Below are positions 25,567 through 33,819 of a stretch of DNA of 64,000 bases, in pieces. The translations under genes were made by a program, and so were the position numbers. Every line of letters begins with the position of its first letter. Position 1 is the first letter of the stretch. The notes beneath the pieces were generated by a model. That model did not search any database and was not told the origin of the DNA. It saw only the letters and a program-made list of their open reading frames with translations. This DNA is from Betaproteobacteria bacterium Ga0077526 (GTDB lineage: Bacteria > Pseudomonadota > Gammaproteobacteria > Burkholderiales > Ga0077523): assembly GCA_001464765.1 (NCBI GenBank), contig LNDV01000034.1, positions 744,001 to 808,000 of the forward strand, given 5' to 3'.

Positions 25567-26130
25567 TCACCGGTTCAGCTCTTCGCACAGCGCATCCGTA
25601 CTGCGCACCGCCGCGAACCCGTCGTTCAGCGCCGCGAGGTACGCCAACTGCGCGTGCGCGGCATCGACGGTCTTGTCCGCCAGTGTGAGATGGGTGGTTG
25701 CACAGCCGTCGGCCGCGAGCGAGCACTGGAACTCGAGGTCGGCCGCCGCCCGGACGGTGGTGTCGACGCACATGTGCGTCATCATTCCCGCAAACACGAT
25801 GTTCGTGGTGCCTGCGCCGCGAAGGTCGTCGAGCAGGGTCGTGTTGCGGAAGGCGTTCGGAAAGTGCTTCACGATCAGCCGCTCTCCCGCATTCGGGCGC
25901 ACAGCCGCGTGAATCTGCGCGCCGGGCGTGCCCGGCAGGAAGAACGTGGCGTCCGACTCTTCGCAGATGTGCTGGACGTGGAAGACGGGCAACCCCTTGT
26001 CGCGGAAACCCGCAAGCAGCCGCGCCGCTTGCGAAACGGCCGCTTCGGCGTTCACCAGCTCCATGGCGCCACCAGGAAAGTAGTCGTTCTGAAGGTCGAT
26101 CAGCACGAGTGCTGTGGTCTTGTCGGTCAT
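25567..26130 (-). CDS. isochorismatase-family cysteine hydrolase
   Basis: A 187-residue hydrolase with the complete catalytic triad: Asp12 (LIDLQNDY), Lys88 (RLIVKHF) and Cys121 (MMTHMCVDTT). Members cleave amides, ureas or vinyl ethers, including nicotinamidase-like and isochorismatase-like enzymes. Length is typical. It stands between the reductase and a lipoprotein gene, all on the - strand with 50-60 bp gaps. Substrate not assigned. Confidence 0.9.
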   Translation of the reverse strand: MTDKTTALVLIDLQNDYFPGGAMELVNAEAAVSQAARLLAGFRDKGLPVFHVQHICEESDATFFLPGTPGAQIHAAVRPNAGERLIVKHFPNAFRNTTLLDDLRGAGTTNIVFAGMMTHMCVDTTVRAAADLEFQCSLAADGCATTHLTLADKTVDAAHAQLAYLAALNDGFAAVRSTDALCEELNR

Positions 26131-26185
26131 GCTTGGGCCTCGCTGATGGAGAAAGCCGCGTGCGCGGCAGAGTTCGGCAGTCCGT

Positions 26186-26788
26186 TCACCGGCTGAGGAA
26201 CTCGATGCTGTTCAGCACCGCGGCGGACTTCGCATCCAGCGCCGGATCGCGCTTTCCGGGGTGATATCGCTGGGAGTAGCCCACGAACACGCCCACCGTC
26301 CTGTCCTTCGGATGGGCGCACGAGAGCGACACAATTTCCATCGTCATGAACCCCTTGCTGCCGTCGGCCTTGAGGGCGGCATTGTCTTCGGCCAAGAGTC
26401 GGGACTTCGCGCAGTCGGTGCCTCTGCCGTCTTCGAATTCCGCTTCGTGCGTCAGCACCTTGTGGCGCTTCGGATCCATGTCCTCCCCCTGGGTCTCGCG
26501 GAACTGACGCACGAAGTCCTCCCTGGACTGGTAGGGCGCGAGACGGACGAGCGACGACCGGATGACGTAGCTCTCGTCGGTCCCGCTTCCACGCTTCGCG
26601 AGGGCGATGAGCGTCGGAGTCCGCTCCACCACGAGCCAGCCTTTCTCGTTGGGCGGCAGAAACGCATACCCGGTCTGGATGATCGGTTGCGCCGGCAGCA
26701 CCAGTTCCTGCAGATCTGCGTTCGGCGATGCGCACGCGGCAACGAGAGAGACGAGGCAAAGCGAGGCGATCCGTTTCGGCAAAGTCAT
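26186..26788 (-). CDS. hypothetical lipoprotein, 200 aa
   Basis: Not recognised at family level. The signal peptide MTLPKRIASLCLVSLVAAC ends in a lipobox. The mature part contains NEKGWLVVERTPTLIALAKRG and ends LNSIEFLSR. It is likely exported and lipid-anchored. The start at 26788 was chosen for the signal peptide; open sequence upstream is not credible. Confidence 0.75.
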   Translation of the reverse strand: MTLPKRIASLCLVSLVAACASPNADLQELVLPAQPIIQTGYAFLPPNEKGWLVVERTPTLIALAKRGSGTDESYVIRSSLVRLAPYQSREDFVRQFRETQGEDMDPKRHKVLTHEAEFEDGRGTDCAKSRLLAEDNAALKADGSKGFMTMEIVSLSCAHPKDRTVGVFVGYSQRYHPGKRDPALDAKSAAVLNSIEFLSR

Positions 26789-27006
26789 CTGCGCTCCAAA
26801 TGAGGGCGGCCGCGTCCTGCCAGGCTCTCTGTCGGTTCGAGGCGGCACGCGCTGACGCAAAGATACCGTCAATGGCGTCCGTGGGAAACGGGCGGCAGCG
26901 CCTTGGCCGATTCGAAGAACAGCATCGACGCTTCCCCCAACCTTGTAACACAGGAGCACCCCGGCGCTCGATCCGACACTGCAGCACCCGCAGGCCTGCG
27001 TCTTTA

Positions 27007-27064
27007 TTCAACCGAATGGTTGACTTTCGTTCCCGGCGCGAATACATTCAACCACATGGTTGAA
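27007..27064 (+). promoter_or_regulatory. ArsR-family promoter with two palindromic operators
   Basis: A -35 TTGACT (27020-27025) and a -10 TACATT (27043-27048) are 17 bp apart. Two operators of the same sequence family flank it: TCAACC-GAAT-GGTTGA at 27008-27023 and the perfect TTCAACCA-CA-TGGTTGAA at 27047-27064. Their centres are 40 bp apart, about four helical turns. The second covers the ATG of the regulator. With this -10, transcription should start at or next to that ATG. Confidence 0.8.
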
Positions 27065-27424
27065 CATAACCCCACCCAGCTCGACGAAGTCTTCCACGCC
27101 CTGGCCGACGGCACGCGCCGCGCCATGTTGCTCACGCTCGCCGAGCAGCCCGCGTCCATCGGTGAACTCGCTGCGCCGTTCGACATCTCGCTCGCCGCGG
27201 CCTCCAAGCACATCAAGGTGCTGGAGCGTGCCGGTCTGGTGCGACGCGAGGTGCTCGGGCGCACGCACGTGTGCTCGCTGAACGCCGCACCGCTGCACGC
27301 GGGCATGGAGTGGATCCGCCACTACGAACAGTTCTGGAACCAGCGACTCGACGCGCTGGAATCCTTGCTGAAAGCGGAGGACGCCGCCCGGCCGGTTCCG
27401 CGCCAATCCAGGAGCAGACGATGA
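27056..27424 (+). CDS. ArsR-family winged-helix repressor
   Basis: A 122-residue regulator with the DEVFHALADGTRRAMLLTLAE start and a DISLAAASKHIKVLERAGLV recognition helix. It lacks an obvious metal-binding cysteine box and resembles the repressors that pair with SRPBCC (AHSA1-like) proteins. No ribosome site precedes the ATG, which lies in an operator palindrome, suggesting a leaderless mRNA and self-repression. Its stop overlaps the next start (ATGA). Confidence 0.9.
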   Translation: MVEHNPTQLDEVFHALADGTRRAMLLTLAEQPASIGELAAPFDISLAAASKHIKVLERAGLVRREVLGRTHVCSLNAAPLHAGMEWIRHYEQFWNQRLDALESLLKAEDAARPVPRQSRSRR

Positions 27425-27981
27425 CAGACACCACCGCGATCGATCAGATGGAAGACTACGGCACAGCCACGACCGCCGACACCTTAAGGCTGGAGCGCCT
27501 GCTCCCCGGCCCGGTGGAACGCGTCTGGCGATATCTCACGGAGTCCGAGCTGCGTGCGCAATGGCTCGCTGCCGGAGCCATCGAGCCCTGCGTCGGCGGT
27601 ACCGTGGAGCATGAGTTCCGCAACAACGGCCTCACGCCGAACGACGACCCGCCGCCGGCCAAGTACGCCGGCGTGGCGGATCTCTACTGCCTGAAGGGCC
27701 GTGTGACGGAATACGACCCGCCCCGCGTCCTCGCGTACACGTGGTCCGAGGAGTCCGGCAACCCTTCCGAGGTGCGCTTCGAGCTCACGCCGCGCGGCAA
27801 ACAAGTCCAGCTGATACTCACGCACACGCGCCTTTCCAGCCGTGACGGCATGCTGAGTGTTTCGGCCGGATGGCACACCCATCTCGCCATTCTCATCGCG
27901 CGTCTCGATGACGCGGACGCCCCCGCGTTCTGGCGCACGTTTACCAGGCTGGAAGCCGACTACGACCGTCGTCTCGGATGA
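27421..27981 (+). CDS. SRPBCC (AHSA1-like) domain protein
   Basis: A 186-residue protein with the START/Bet v1-like SRPBCC fold: LRLERLLPGPVERVWRYLTE, the SELRAQWLAAG helix, and GWHTHLAILIARLDD near the C-terminus. It overlaps the upstream repressor by 4 bp with GGAG in front. ArsR-SRPBCC pairs are widespread; the SRPBCC partner is thought to bind a hydrophobic ligand, but the signal is unknown. Confidence 0.88.
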   Translation: MTDTTAIDQMEDYGTATTADTLRLERLLPGPVERVWRYLTESELRAQWLAAGAIEPCVGGTVEHEFRNNGLTPNDDPPPAKYAGVADLYCLKGRVTEYDPPRVLAYTWSEESGNPSEVRFELTPRGKQVQLILTHTRLSSRDGMLSVSAGWHTHLAILIARLDDADAPAFWRTFTRLEADYDRRLG

Positions 27982-28032
27982 GGCCGTCGGCACGGGCGAG
28001 ACAGTGCCCGTGCCAACAGGCCCCATGGGGCA

Positions 28033-28449
28033 TCACTTCGTTTTGACAGGGTCGGGCGCCGCAGTGAACTGGGGCAAGTCGTCCGCGATCGGCCACCAGT
28101 TGCTCTTCGTGCCGACATGAGCGTGCCACGCGAGCGGCGCGTTCAACGGCTGGTCGATGAGTCCGGCCCGGACCCGAACCACCGACGGCAGAGTCTCGCG
28201 CGCACTGAACACCGGTGATCCGCAGTTCGCGCAGAAGTGGCGCATCTTCCCCGGCGAGGACTCGAAGCCCTTCAAGGTGTCCTTCCCGGTGAGCAGACTG
28301 AACGCGTCCGCGGCGACCGGAATGTTCGTCGCGAAGGGCCCGCCCTGGGCCCTGCGGCATTGCTGGCAGTGGCAGACCTGGATGGGGTCGAGCTCGCCAT
28401 CGATGCGGAACGTCACGCTGCCGCAAAGGCATCGACCGGTATAGGGCAT
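28033..28449 (-). CDS. GFA family protein (glutathione-dependent formaldehyde-activating-like)
   Basis: A 138-residue zinc protein with the GFA cysteine pattern: CLCGSVTF, VCHCQQCRRAQG and FCANCGSPVF. The archetype, Gfa, was proposed to speed formation of S-hydroxymethylglutathione; most homologues have unknown roles. The start at 28449 begins MPYTGRCLCG. It is convergent with the ArsR-SRPBCC operon. Confidence 0.9.
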   Translation of the reverse strand: MPYTGRCLCGSVTFRIDGELDPIQVCHCQQCRRAQGGPFATNIPVAADAFSLLTGKDTLKGFESSPGKMRHFCANCGSPVFSARETLPSVVRVRAGLIDQPLNAPLAWHAHVGTKSNWWPIADDLPQFTAAPDPVKTK

Positions 28450-28483
28450 CAGCGATTCTCCTCGCGTGTGTCGGATCGCATCG

Positions 28484-28972
28484 TCACTGCCGCCGTCGCG
28501 CCGATCGCAGGACAATCAGTCGGAACAGCAGCACGATCGCCTGAAACCAGCGCGACTTCGGAATGCGTCCGCGGCGCGGCGCGGACTCACCGGCGATCGG
28601 AACGGCAAGACGCCACGACGCGGGCCGGCAGTCCGAGGCATGCGTGATGCGGCCGAGACGTGCGGCGATGTCCGGTTCGAGTGGGTCGAGTTGCTTTCCG
28701 CGCGCGACGAGCAGTACAGGCGTGCAATGCACTTTCGAGCCGAGGACGTCCACCTGGACTGCGCCCGGCAGCTCCTGCCCGTTGTCGAGCTTGTAGCTCG
28801 CACTCACGATGAAGCTGCCGTACTCACCCAGGCGAAGGTCAGCGGTAGTCGGCGTCACGTGGGTTTCATCGACGCCCTCTTCGCCTTCGGCGTCCAGCCG
28901 GAACCGCCACACCGGGTTAGCCTGCAGTTGCTCCTCGGTGAGCGCATCGACCGGGACGGACTCGGAACTCAC
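28484..28972 (-). CDS. hypothetical protein, 162 aa
   Basis: Not recognised. The first 100 residues look strand-rich and soluble (FRLDAEGEEGVDETHVTPT, KLDNGQELPGAVQVDV). The C-terminus is basic with a hydrophobic stretch (WFQAIVLLFRLIVL) ending in SARRRQ. It overlaps the DUF1653 gene upstream by 4 bp (ATGA), so the two are co-translated. Confidence 0.6.
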   Translation of the reverse strand: MSSESVPVDALTEEQLQANPVWRFRLDAEGEEGVDETHVTPTTADLRLGEYGSFIVSASYKLDNGQELPGAVQVDVLGSKVHCTPVLLVARGKQLDPLEPDIAARLGRITHASDCRPASWRLAVPIAGESAPRRGRIPKSRWFQAIVLLFRLIVLRSARRRQ

Positions 28973-29211
28973 CGCACCGGCTCAGGCATGCGCGCGAATC
29001 GAGGTTGCAGTCGCCCGTCGACCTCCACCTGCTCGAAGAACATGGCGTACGGCCGCACCCAGAGACCGGTCTGGTTGTAGAGGGGGCGATAGAGAATCAA
29101 CGGCTCCAGTGATTCGCTATGCCGTGCAACGCCGATGACTTCGTACTCACCGCCCTTGTAGTGGCGATAGCGGCCCAGCGGCGGCTCGGGAAGGGGTGGC
29201 AGGTCGTTCAT
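28969..29211 (-). CDS. DUF1653 domain protein
   Basis: An 80-residue protein matching DUF1653: LGRYRHYKGGEYEVIGVARHSES, then LVLYRPL-like ILYRPLYNQTGLWVRP and a C-terminal RFARMPE. The family is small and uncharacterised. The start at 29211 (MNDLPPLPEPPLGRYRHY) fits the domain. Confidence 0.85.
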   Translation of the reverse strand: MNDLPPLPEPPLGRYRHYKGGEYEVIGVARHSESLEPLILYRPLYNQTGLWVRPYAMFFEQVEVDGRLQPRFARMPEPVR

Positions 29212-29299
29212 GTCAGGTTCGATACCGTCAGTCGTGAAGTTGAGCGCACGCGCCTGTGAGCACGCGTCGCATTCGTGGAGGCGATGGTCGCAGTCGGAA

Positions 29300-29794
29300 T
29301 CACTCTCCGTCGGGCCGCAATTCCACCTCGCCCTCGATCTCGACGGGAATGCGAAACGGCAGTTCCGCCATGCCCACCGCGCTGCGGGCATGAGCACCGC
29401 GCTCCGGTCCGAACACATTGACGATGAGGTCGGTGAATCCGTTGATGACTGTCGGTTGGCGAGTGAACCCCGGCGCGGAGTTCACCATCCCGAAGACTCG
29501 CGTCCAGCAGGCGATGCGGGAGAGCGAGCCGAGTTCCCGCTTGAGGCTGCCGAGAATCGCCAGTCCTGTCAGGCGTGCGGCCATGTAGGCCTGCTCCTCC
29601 GTCACTTCCTTTCCGACCTTGCCGAGCGGCGTGGCCAGCGCGCCGTCCGCGGTCGTGGGACCGTGACCGGAGATGAGCACCCGGGAACCGACGATGCGCA
29701 CCCACGGAAACGGGACCTTGGCACCCGGCGGCATTCTGAGCGGCTCCGGCAGGACGAAGCCGAGTTCGGCGAGGCGTTCTTCGGGGGTGGACAC
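29300..29794 (-). CDS. RidA family protein
   Basis: A 164-residue member of the YjgF/YER057c/UK114 group, which includes enamine/imine deaminases. It has VLISGHGPTTADGALATPLG, the helix AYMAARLTGLAILGSLKRELG and RSAVGMAELPFRIPVEIE with a family Arg near the C-terminus. A GTG start at 29794 has GGAG 7 bp upstream; no ATG fits. A second RidA gene lies at 42 kb. Confidence 0.85.
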   Translation of the reverse strand: MSTPEERLAELGFVLPEPLRMPPGAKVPFPWVRIVGSRVLISGHGPTTADGALATPLGKVGKEVTEEQAYMAARLTGLAILGSLKRELGSLSRIACWTRVFGMVNSAPGFTRQPTVINGFTDLIVNVFGPERGAHARSAVGMAELPFRIPVEIEGEVELRPDGE

Positions 29795-29862
29795 AGAGCA
29801 ACTCCTGGCGAAAGGGAGGACGGGACGCGTGGACCGGCCGCACGTCGGCCGATCTCGCACGA

Positions 29863-30438
29863 CTATACGAGGTTGCCGGCCCCCGGCGTATACGTCGCCG
29901 CCACAACAGTGTTCGCGATGAGCGTGTCGCACTTCACCACGCCGGAGAATGTCGTCATGCCGGCATCGACCCTTACCAGACTCGCGGCCACGGCCACGTT
30001 GTCCGCGGTGAGCGTCATTCGATTGGCGCTCGCTTCGAGCGTCCCGTCGGGGTTCAGCGTGACCTGGTGCCCGGCCGTGGTGGAGATGCGCAGTGCACCC
30101 TGCACCGACTCGACGGTCGCTTCCTGGCCCTGCCCGAGCGCCAGCCGGATCGACAGCGGCGCCGCCGCACCGGCGGGAGACCCACCTTCCCGGCACACGA
30201 CACAAGCCCGGACGAACGGCAGCCGCTCCGCCGCGTAGAGTACGGCATCGCCCGCTGCGTAAGCCAGCGAGGCAACGACACTGGCCGCCATGGGCGTGCC
30301 ACCCACCGTGGCCCATCCCTCGAAAGTCGTGGGCACGCCGCGAACGTTGCGCACGATGCTCAGTCGGATTCTGCCCAGGCCCTCCGGGTCCTCACCGGCC
30401 ACCACGATGGCCCGATACAGCCGCAACGCATTCGTCAC
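29863..30438 (-). CDS. baseplate/spike gpV-like protein, orphan
   Basis: A 191-residue protein with an OB-fold as in phage baseplate assembly protein V and VgrG tips (EDPEGLGRIRLSI, then GWATVGGTPMA and YAAGDAVLYAAE). A repetitive beta-helix tail follows (ALRISTTAGHQVTLNPDGTL, LTADNVAVAA), ending TYTPGAGNLV. The GTG at 30438 has GAGGAG 6 bp upstream. No sheath, tube or other injection-system gene is nearby. Role unknown. Confidence 0.7.
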   Translation of the reverse strand: MTNALRLYRAIVVAGEDPEGLGRIRLSIVRNVRGVPTTFEGWATVGGTPMAASVVASLAYAAGDAVLYAAERLPFVRACVVCREGGSPAGAAAPLSIRLALGQGQEATVESVQGALRISTTAGHQVTLNPDGTLEASANRMTLTADNVAVAASLVRVDAGMTTFSGVVKCDTLIANTVVAATYTPGAGNLV

Positions 30439-30517
30439 CGCATTCTCCTCGCAGTTCGTCGTTGGAATTCGACCGGGCGCATCTGCGCGCCCACTTCCAC
30501 CCGTGCGACGCCGACCG

Positions 30518-31966
30518 TCAGTGGGCCTCCTGCGCCCGCGCGATCTTCTCGCGCAGTATCTCGATGTCCTTTCGCTCGCCGCGCACGCTGAAGAATGCGC
30601 CTTCCGAATCGGCGCGCTCTTCCAGAACCTCGAAGTTGGCAAACACCTCGCCGCGAAGCTGCTGCGCCGACCAGGGCAGGAACAGCTCTGCCTTCGACAG
30701 CCGGCGCCGGAAGAACGACCGGATCGACTTGTGGAGCTTGGCGACGTCGGCTTCCCGCACGGCGCTCATCACGATGCACTTGGGAAACTCCGCACGCAGC
30801 GCCTTCGCGCGTTCGGCCTGCGCCTTGGCGTCGCCCACCTGATCGATCTTGTTGAACACGCGCAAGCGGGGCACGCTGCCGGCGTCGATCTCCTCCAGCA
30901 CCTTGTCCGTCACCTCGATCTGCCGCTCGAACCCGGGATCGCTCGCGTCGATCACGTGGAGAAGCAGCGACGCCTCGGCGGCTTCCTCCAGCGTCGACTT
31001 GAACGAGGCGACCAGATCGTGCGGCAGGTTCTTGATGAAGCCGACCGTGTCGCTCACCAGCACGCGCGGCACGCCTTCGGGCACGAGCGTGCGGACCGTG
31101 GTGTCGAGCGTCGCGAACAGTTTGTTGGCAACCAGCACTTCACTGCCCGTCAGCGCGCGCATCAGCGTGGACTTGCCGGCGTTCGTGTAGCCGATGAGCA
31201 CCACGCTCGTCACGGCCTGGTTCCCCTGACGGCGTGCGCGCTGTGTCTGGCGTTCGAGATCGAAGCCGATGATCTCCTGCTTGAGTTCGGCGATGCGGTC
31301 GCGGATCTTCTCGCGGTCGGCCTCCCCCGCGGCCTCCCCCGCGCCTCGACCGCCGACGCCGCTGCGCTGCCGACCCTGAGGTCCGGCCAGCTTGGCGGCC
31401 TCGCGCAGGCGCGGCGCCAGGTAACGCAGGCGCGCGATCTCCACCTGGGCGCGCGCCGCGTTCGAACGGGCGTGACGATGGAAGATCTCGAGGATCACCA
31501 TGGTCCGGTCCATGACCTCGCAGCCGATCTCGTTCTCGAGGTTGTGCGCCTGCGAAGGCGAGATTTCATGGTCCACGAGCACGAACGCCGCCCGACGCCT
31601 GTCGGCGTCTGCCAGGGCCTTCGCGGCCTCTCGAGCCGCAACGAGCCCGTGCTGAGCCTTTCCCTGTCCGGTGCGCCGTGCGGGACGCTTCGCCGACGCC
31701 GGCTCGGTCTGCAGTTCGTCATCGGGCTCGGCCGCTTCTCCCTGGACGAAGCGTCGCAGTTCCTGCCGCTTGCCGACACCCAGGTAGGCGGCCGACTCGA
31801 AACTGGTGCGCTTCTGCGTGAACGTGCCCACGACCTCGAACCCGAGTGTCGTGGCGAGCTCGCGCAGTTCGTCGAGCGAGGCTTGGAACTCGGCGTCGGT
31901 CACGCCCGGCAGTTGGACGGCAGCGACGACGGCACGCTGGGACGCGGCTTTGACTTCCTTGGACAT
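30518..31966 (-). CDS. hflX: ribosome-associated GTPase HflX
   Basis: A 482-residue GTPase that splits stalled or heat-stressed 70S ribosomes. The N-terminal HflX domain has GFEVVGTFTQKR, VDHEISPSQAHNLE and the DRTMVILEIFHRHA segment. The G domain has GYTNAGKST (G1), SDTVGFIKNLPH (G3) and NKIDQ (G4). An alanine/glycine insertion near residue 230 and a charged one near 95 are slightly longer than usual. It lacks the common hfq neighbour. Confidence 0.95.
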   Translation of the reverse strand: MSKEVKAASQRAVVAAVQLPGVTDAEFQASLDELRELATTLGFEVVGTFTQKRTSFESAAYLGVGKRQELRRFVQGEAAEPDDELQTEPASAKRPARRTGQGKAQHGLVAAREAAKALADADRRRAAFVLVDHEISPSQAHNLENEIGCEVMDRTMVILEIFHRHARSNAARAQVEIARLRYLAPRLREAAKLAGPQGRQRSGVGGRGAGEAAGEADREKIRDRIAELKQEIIGFDLERQTQRARRQGNQAVTSVVLIGYTNAGKSTLMRALTGSEVLVANKLFATLDTTVRTLVPEGVPRVLVSDTVGFIKNLPHDLVASFKSTLEEAAEASLLLHVIDASDPGFERQIEVTDKVLEEIDAGSVPRLRVFNKIDQVGDAKAQAERAKALRAEFPKCIVMSAVREADVAKLHKSIRSFFRRRLSKAELFLPWSAQQLRGEVFANFEVLEERADSEGAFFSVRGERKDIEILREKIARAQEAH

Positions 31967-32066
31967 GCGGGAGACCTGTCTGCGTGGTCGGGGTCGAATG
32001 GTACTGCCTGCGCGGCGGAATCCTGGCCGGGATCTCGCGATTCGCGCGCCGACCCCGATCGCGGTC

Positions 32067-32360
32067 TCAGTCGCCCTTGCCGGCTTCGGATGCCGAATCA
32101 GCGAGCCACTTCTCGACCGCCTTCGCCACCACGGCACTGGCACCACCCTCCTGGCCGACGGCACGCTCGTGAATGCGGGCGGCAAGCTCGGCCGGCAGGC
32201 GCACCGTGAGGGAGATCGTCTTCACGGTTGCGGGCTTTTCCTTTTTCGCGACGGGTGCGGCGGAACCGGGTCCGAAACGCTGCGGAATGGCCTCGGCCTT
32301 TAGGCGGCCGCCCAGCTTCTTGGCCATGTTCTTTTCCATATCCGTCTTCTTCATGCTCAT
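32067..32360 (-). CDS. small ribbon-helix-helix-like protein
   Basis: A 97-residue basic protein starting MSMKKTDMEKNMAKKLGGRL. The middle reads KTISLTVRLPAELAARIHERAV, a strand followed by helices as in ribbon-helix-helix DNA-binding proteins, then an Ala-rich helix. Target unknown. It lies 100 bp upstream of hflX on the same strand. Confidence 0.6.
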   Translation of the reverse strand: MSMKKTDMEKNMAKKLGGRLKAEAIPQRFGPGSAAPVAKKEKPATVKTISLTVRLPAELAARIHERAVGQEGGASAVVAKAVEKWLADSASEAGKGD

Positions 32361-32501
32361 GAGGGGACTCTTCGTGTTGGGTGAGAGCGCGTCAGGCGAC
32401 ACGCTCCGTTTGCGGGGACTTTCGTCGGGTGTGCATCATGCGCCGTGGCGCTGGAGGCCGCAGGGTAGCCGATCACGGCCCGCCCCAGGGCCCGACAGCC
32501 G

Positions 32502-33701
32502 TCAGGACACTTCGGGCACCGGCGCCGGCCAGCCGATGCTGGGGGAGTGTCCCCGGAAGTTCTCCAGCCACCAGCGCCAGTCGTCCGCGAGGAGAGAGAA
32601 CGGCGCCTCATGGCCCAGCTCGCGCGCCGCCCAGATGGGCCAGTGCGGGTTCGACAGAGCCGGGCGACCCAGCATCACCAGGTCCACGAGCTCTTCGCGG
32701 ATCACCCGGTCGGCCTCCTTCGGCACGCCGAGGTTCCAGCTCGTGGCCACGGGCAGACCCACTTCGCGCCGCACGCGGTGGCTGCGCTCCACCATGAACC
32801 CCGCCCGGCCCATGGGCGAGTCGACCATGGCGTCGGTGTTGAACCCAAGGGACAGATCGGCAAGGTCCAGTCCGCGTTCCTTCATCATGCGGATGGCCAC
32901 GATCGAGTCCTCGAACTGCGTGCCGTCCGGATGCAGATCATCGCAACCCAGCCGCATGGTCAGCGGGTAGCGCTCGGGCCACACGGCGCGCACGGCGTCG
33001 ATGGCCTCCAGCAGGAAGCGCGCGCGATTGGCGACGCTGCCGCCGTAGGCGTCGGTGCGCTGGTTGGCCAGCGGTGAGAAGAAGCTCGCCGCGAGATAGC
33101 CGTGCGCGAAGTGCATCTCCAGCCACTGGTAGCCCGCATCGAGGGCGCGTCTTGCGGCGTCGGCGTAACTCTTGTGAAGCGCCCGGATCTCTTCCACGCT
33201 CAGCGGGTGGACCGGGAAGATGTGGCCACCGGTGCCGTAGGGAATGGGCGAGGGGCCAACGCAGGTCCAGCCGTCCGGATGGTCCGGCGGCAACTGCTTC
33301 TTGGTGCGGTCGGCATGGACGCCCTTGTGGGGCGGCAGCTGACTCCCCTTGCGCCCCGTGTGACCCAGCTGGATCGCCGGTACGGACCCCATGCGCCTGA
33401 TGATGGCCGCCACGCGGGCGTGGCCTTCCACCTGGGCGTCGTCCCAGATGCCGGCGCAGGACGTGGTGGTCCGGCCATCCGGCGTGATGGCCATCTGCTC
33501 GCCGAACACCAGGGCGAATCCGCCCGCTGCGCGCGCGCCCAGATAGCTGACGTGATAGTCGTCCAGCCGGCCGTCGACCGAGTTGTACATCGTCATCGGC
33601 GACATCACGATGCGATTGCGGAGGGTGACGTCCTTGAGGGTGAACGGGGAGAAGAGAGTCGGCATGCCGTAGTGCGGGGGTCGTGGGTCGGAGGGCGACA
33701 T
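32502..33701 (-). CDS. NADH:flavin oxidoreductase, old yellow enzyme family
   Basis: A 399-residue FMN-dependent ene-reductase with LFSPFTLKDVTLRNRIVMSPM at the N-terminus, AIQLGHTGRKGS, and FAHGYLAASFFSPLANQRTD bearing substrate and flavin contacts. The barrel end has VMLGRPALSNPHWP. It resembles the YqjM-like branch. Translation may start at 33701 or 12 codons later at MPTLFSPF. Natural substrate unknown. Confidence 0.9.
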   Translation of the reverse strand: MSPSDPRPPHYGMPTLFSPFTLKDVTLRNRIVMSPMTMYNSVDGRLDDYHVSYLGARAAGGFALVFGEQMAITPDGRTTTSCAGIWDDAQVEGHARVAAIIRRMGSVPAIQLGHTGRKGSQLPPHKGVHADRTKKQLPPDHPDGWTCVGPSPIPYGTGGHIFPVHPLSVEEIRALHKSYADAARRALDAGYQWLEMHFAHGYLAASFFSPLANQRTDAYGGSVANRARFLLEAIDAVRAVWPERYPLTMRLGCDDLHPDGTQFEDSIVAIRMMKERGLDLADLSLGFNTDAMVDSPMGRAGFMVERSHRVRREVGLPVATSWNLGVPKEADRVIREELVDLVMLGRPALSNPHWPIWAARELGHEAPFSLLADDWRWWLENFRGHSPSIGWPAPVPEVS

Positions 33702-33819
33702 GTTCGCCGGTTTTGCGGAGTTGTGCAGCCGGGCGCCGGCAATCGGCTCTGCCTACGCCGGCCGGCGCGGCTTGCGACGACCAGACGAGGGATTCGCCGA
33801 CGGCGCGGGGTGCACCCGG

